A stretch of DNA of 6,007 bases from an uncultured Geobacteraceae bacterium (GTDB taxonomy: Bacteria > Desulfobacterota > Desulfuromonadia > Geobacterales > Pseudopelobacteraceae). The stretch covers positions 1-6,007 of the forward strand of contig CAIRND010000580.1 in NCBI GenBank assembly GCA_903879825.1, read 5' to 3'. Under the pieces are notes generated by a model. That model saw only the letters and a program-made list of their open reading frames with translations, searched no databases and was not told the DNA's origin. This document shows, piece by piece, positions 5,166-6,007 of this stretch (positions are counted from its first letter, which is position 1; the number at the start of each line of letters is the position of its first letter). The translations under genes and the position numbers were made by a program.

Positions 5166-6007
5166 ATGCAGCATTCCATTTTGATAATAGATGATGAAAA
5201 AGATATTAGGACGGCATTGGCCGGAATTCTTGAGGACGAGGGTTATCAGGTCCTGTGTGCGGAAAGTGGTGCCGAAGGTATCGAATGCGCCCGCCATGAC
5301 CTTCCTGACCTGATTCTGCTCGATATCTGGATGCCGGGTATGGACGGTTTGGAAACCCTTGAAAAACTTAAAAAACAGCATCCTCATATTACGGTTATTA
5401 TGATTTCCGGACATGGCACAATTGAGACGGCTGTTCGCGCCACAAAACTGGGTGCTTTCGATTTTATTGAAAAGCCGCTTTCTCTTGAAAAAGTCCTCAT
5501 CAGTGTTGCCAACGCCTTACAACTGCAGGAGCTGAAAGAAGAAAATGCCGAACTCAAACGATCCGTTTCTGCAGAGTATGAACTTATCGGCGAATCAGCG
5601 GATATTGCTATCATGCGGGAGCAGATTCAGCGTGTGGCGTCAACAACAGCTTCCGTATTGATACTCGGTGAAAACGGTTCTGGAAAGGAGTTGATAGCGA
5701 GCACAATTCACTGCAACAGCCCGCGGCGTGAGCGCCCTTTTGTCACGATTCATTGCTCCGCTATCCCGGAGGGATTGATTGAAAGTGAGCTGTTTGGTCA
5801 TGAAAAGGGTGCCTTTGCCGGCGCGACATCACATAAAAAAGGGCGCTTTGATCAGGCTGATGGCGGCACGCTGTTTTTGGATGATATTGGTGAACTGCCG
5901 AGTGGCACACAGGTAAAAGTTCTTCGCTTTATTCAGGAGGGTACTTTTGAACGAGTGGGAGGCATCCGGAAACTTGCCGCTGATATTCGTATTATTGGCG
6001 CGTCTGC
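5166..6007 (+). CDS. ntrX: NtrX-type response regulator with AAA+ sigma54-interaction domain, 3' truncated by window
   Basis: The 280 visible codons continue past the window. Residues 1-120 form a receiver domain: acidic pocket D9/D10, phosphoacceptor D53 in LLDIWMPGMDGLE, S81 in ISGHG, and K103 in FIEKPLSLEKVL. The Trp after D53 and the EKPLSLEKVL helix are typical of the NtrX group. A linker helix (about 121-137) leads to the AAA+ domain from about 138. Walker A is GENGSGKE (168-175), and ESELFGHEKGAF precedes the loop that contacts sigma54. Two hallmark residues differ from the family norm. The GAFTGA motif reads GAFAGA (215-220, Ala at 218), and Walker B reads LFLDDIGELP with Asp at 240 instead of Glu. 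The remainder, such as RFDQADGGTLFLD and VLRFIQEGTFERVGG, is well conserved, which argues against decay. The arginine finger and DNA-binding helix-turn-helix are beyond the edge. It is co-transcribed with the kinase and is its likely phosphorylation target. The NtrX family call is good; orthology and actual sigma54 dependence are open. Confidence 0.92.
   Translation, partial: MQHSILIIDDEKDIRTALAGILEDEGYQVLCAESGAEGIECARHDLPDLILLDIWMPGMDGLETLEKLKKQHPHITVIMISGHGTIETAVRATKLGAFDFIEKPLSLEKVLISVANALQLQELKEENAELKRSVSAEYELIGESADIAIMREQIQRVASTTASVLILGENGSGKELIASTIHCNSPRRERPFVTIHCSAIPEGLIESELFGHEKGAFAGATSHKKGRFDQADGGTLFLDDIGELPSGTQVKVLRFIQEGTFERVGGIRKLAADIRIIGAS

Overview
The window holds two divergently transcribed gene groups separated by a 149-base intergenic region (2773-2921). 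It resembles a chromosomal segment from a Gram-negative bacterium, most likely a Geobacter-type Desulfuromonadota. The reasons are an NtrY/NtrX-like two-component pair with a sigma54-type AAA+ regulator, a TatD hydrolase fused to a radical SAM domain, and a YaaR-family gene in the same operon. This assignment rests on gene content and remembered family distribution; no search was run. Base composition looks moderate by eye and was not counted. Nothing in the window is a mobile element, CRISPR array, tRNA or rRNA.

Minus strand, reading from 2772 down to 1: a DUF327/YaaR-family gene (2772-2326), then a cytosolic protein of about seven TPR repeats (2271-1474), then a 461-residue fusion of a TatD-type metal-dependent hydrolase to a small radical SAM domain (1471-86). 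The last two genes are 2 bases apart, and the Shine-Dalgarno of the fusion gene lies inside the final codons of the TPR gene. A well-formed ribosome binding site and ATG at 30 suggest that another gene begins at the left edge. The yaaR and tatD pairing recalls the tmk-yaaQ-yaaR-holB-yaaT...metS-yabD(tatD) neighbourhood of Bacillus subtilis, so this may be a rearranged piece of an old housekeeping cluster.

Plus strand: a four-helix membrane sensor histidine kinase of the NtrY type (2922-5138; extracytoplasmic Cache-like region, HAMP, PAS, HisKA, HATPase), then after 27 bases a response regulator of the NtrX type (5166 to the window end, truncated after the AAA+ Walker B region). The two should form one signalling system: the kinase senses an envelope or intracellular cue and phosphorylates Asp53 of the regulator.

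The most notable observation is in the regulator. The sigma54-contacting GAFTGA loop reads GAFAGA, and the Walker B Asp-Glu reads Asp-Asp, although the rest of the visible AAA+ domain is well conserved. Both positions are hallmarks of sigma54 activation, so this regulator may work in a non-canonical way. No stretch longer than about 300 bases lacks a gene.
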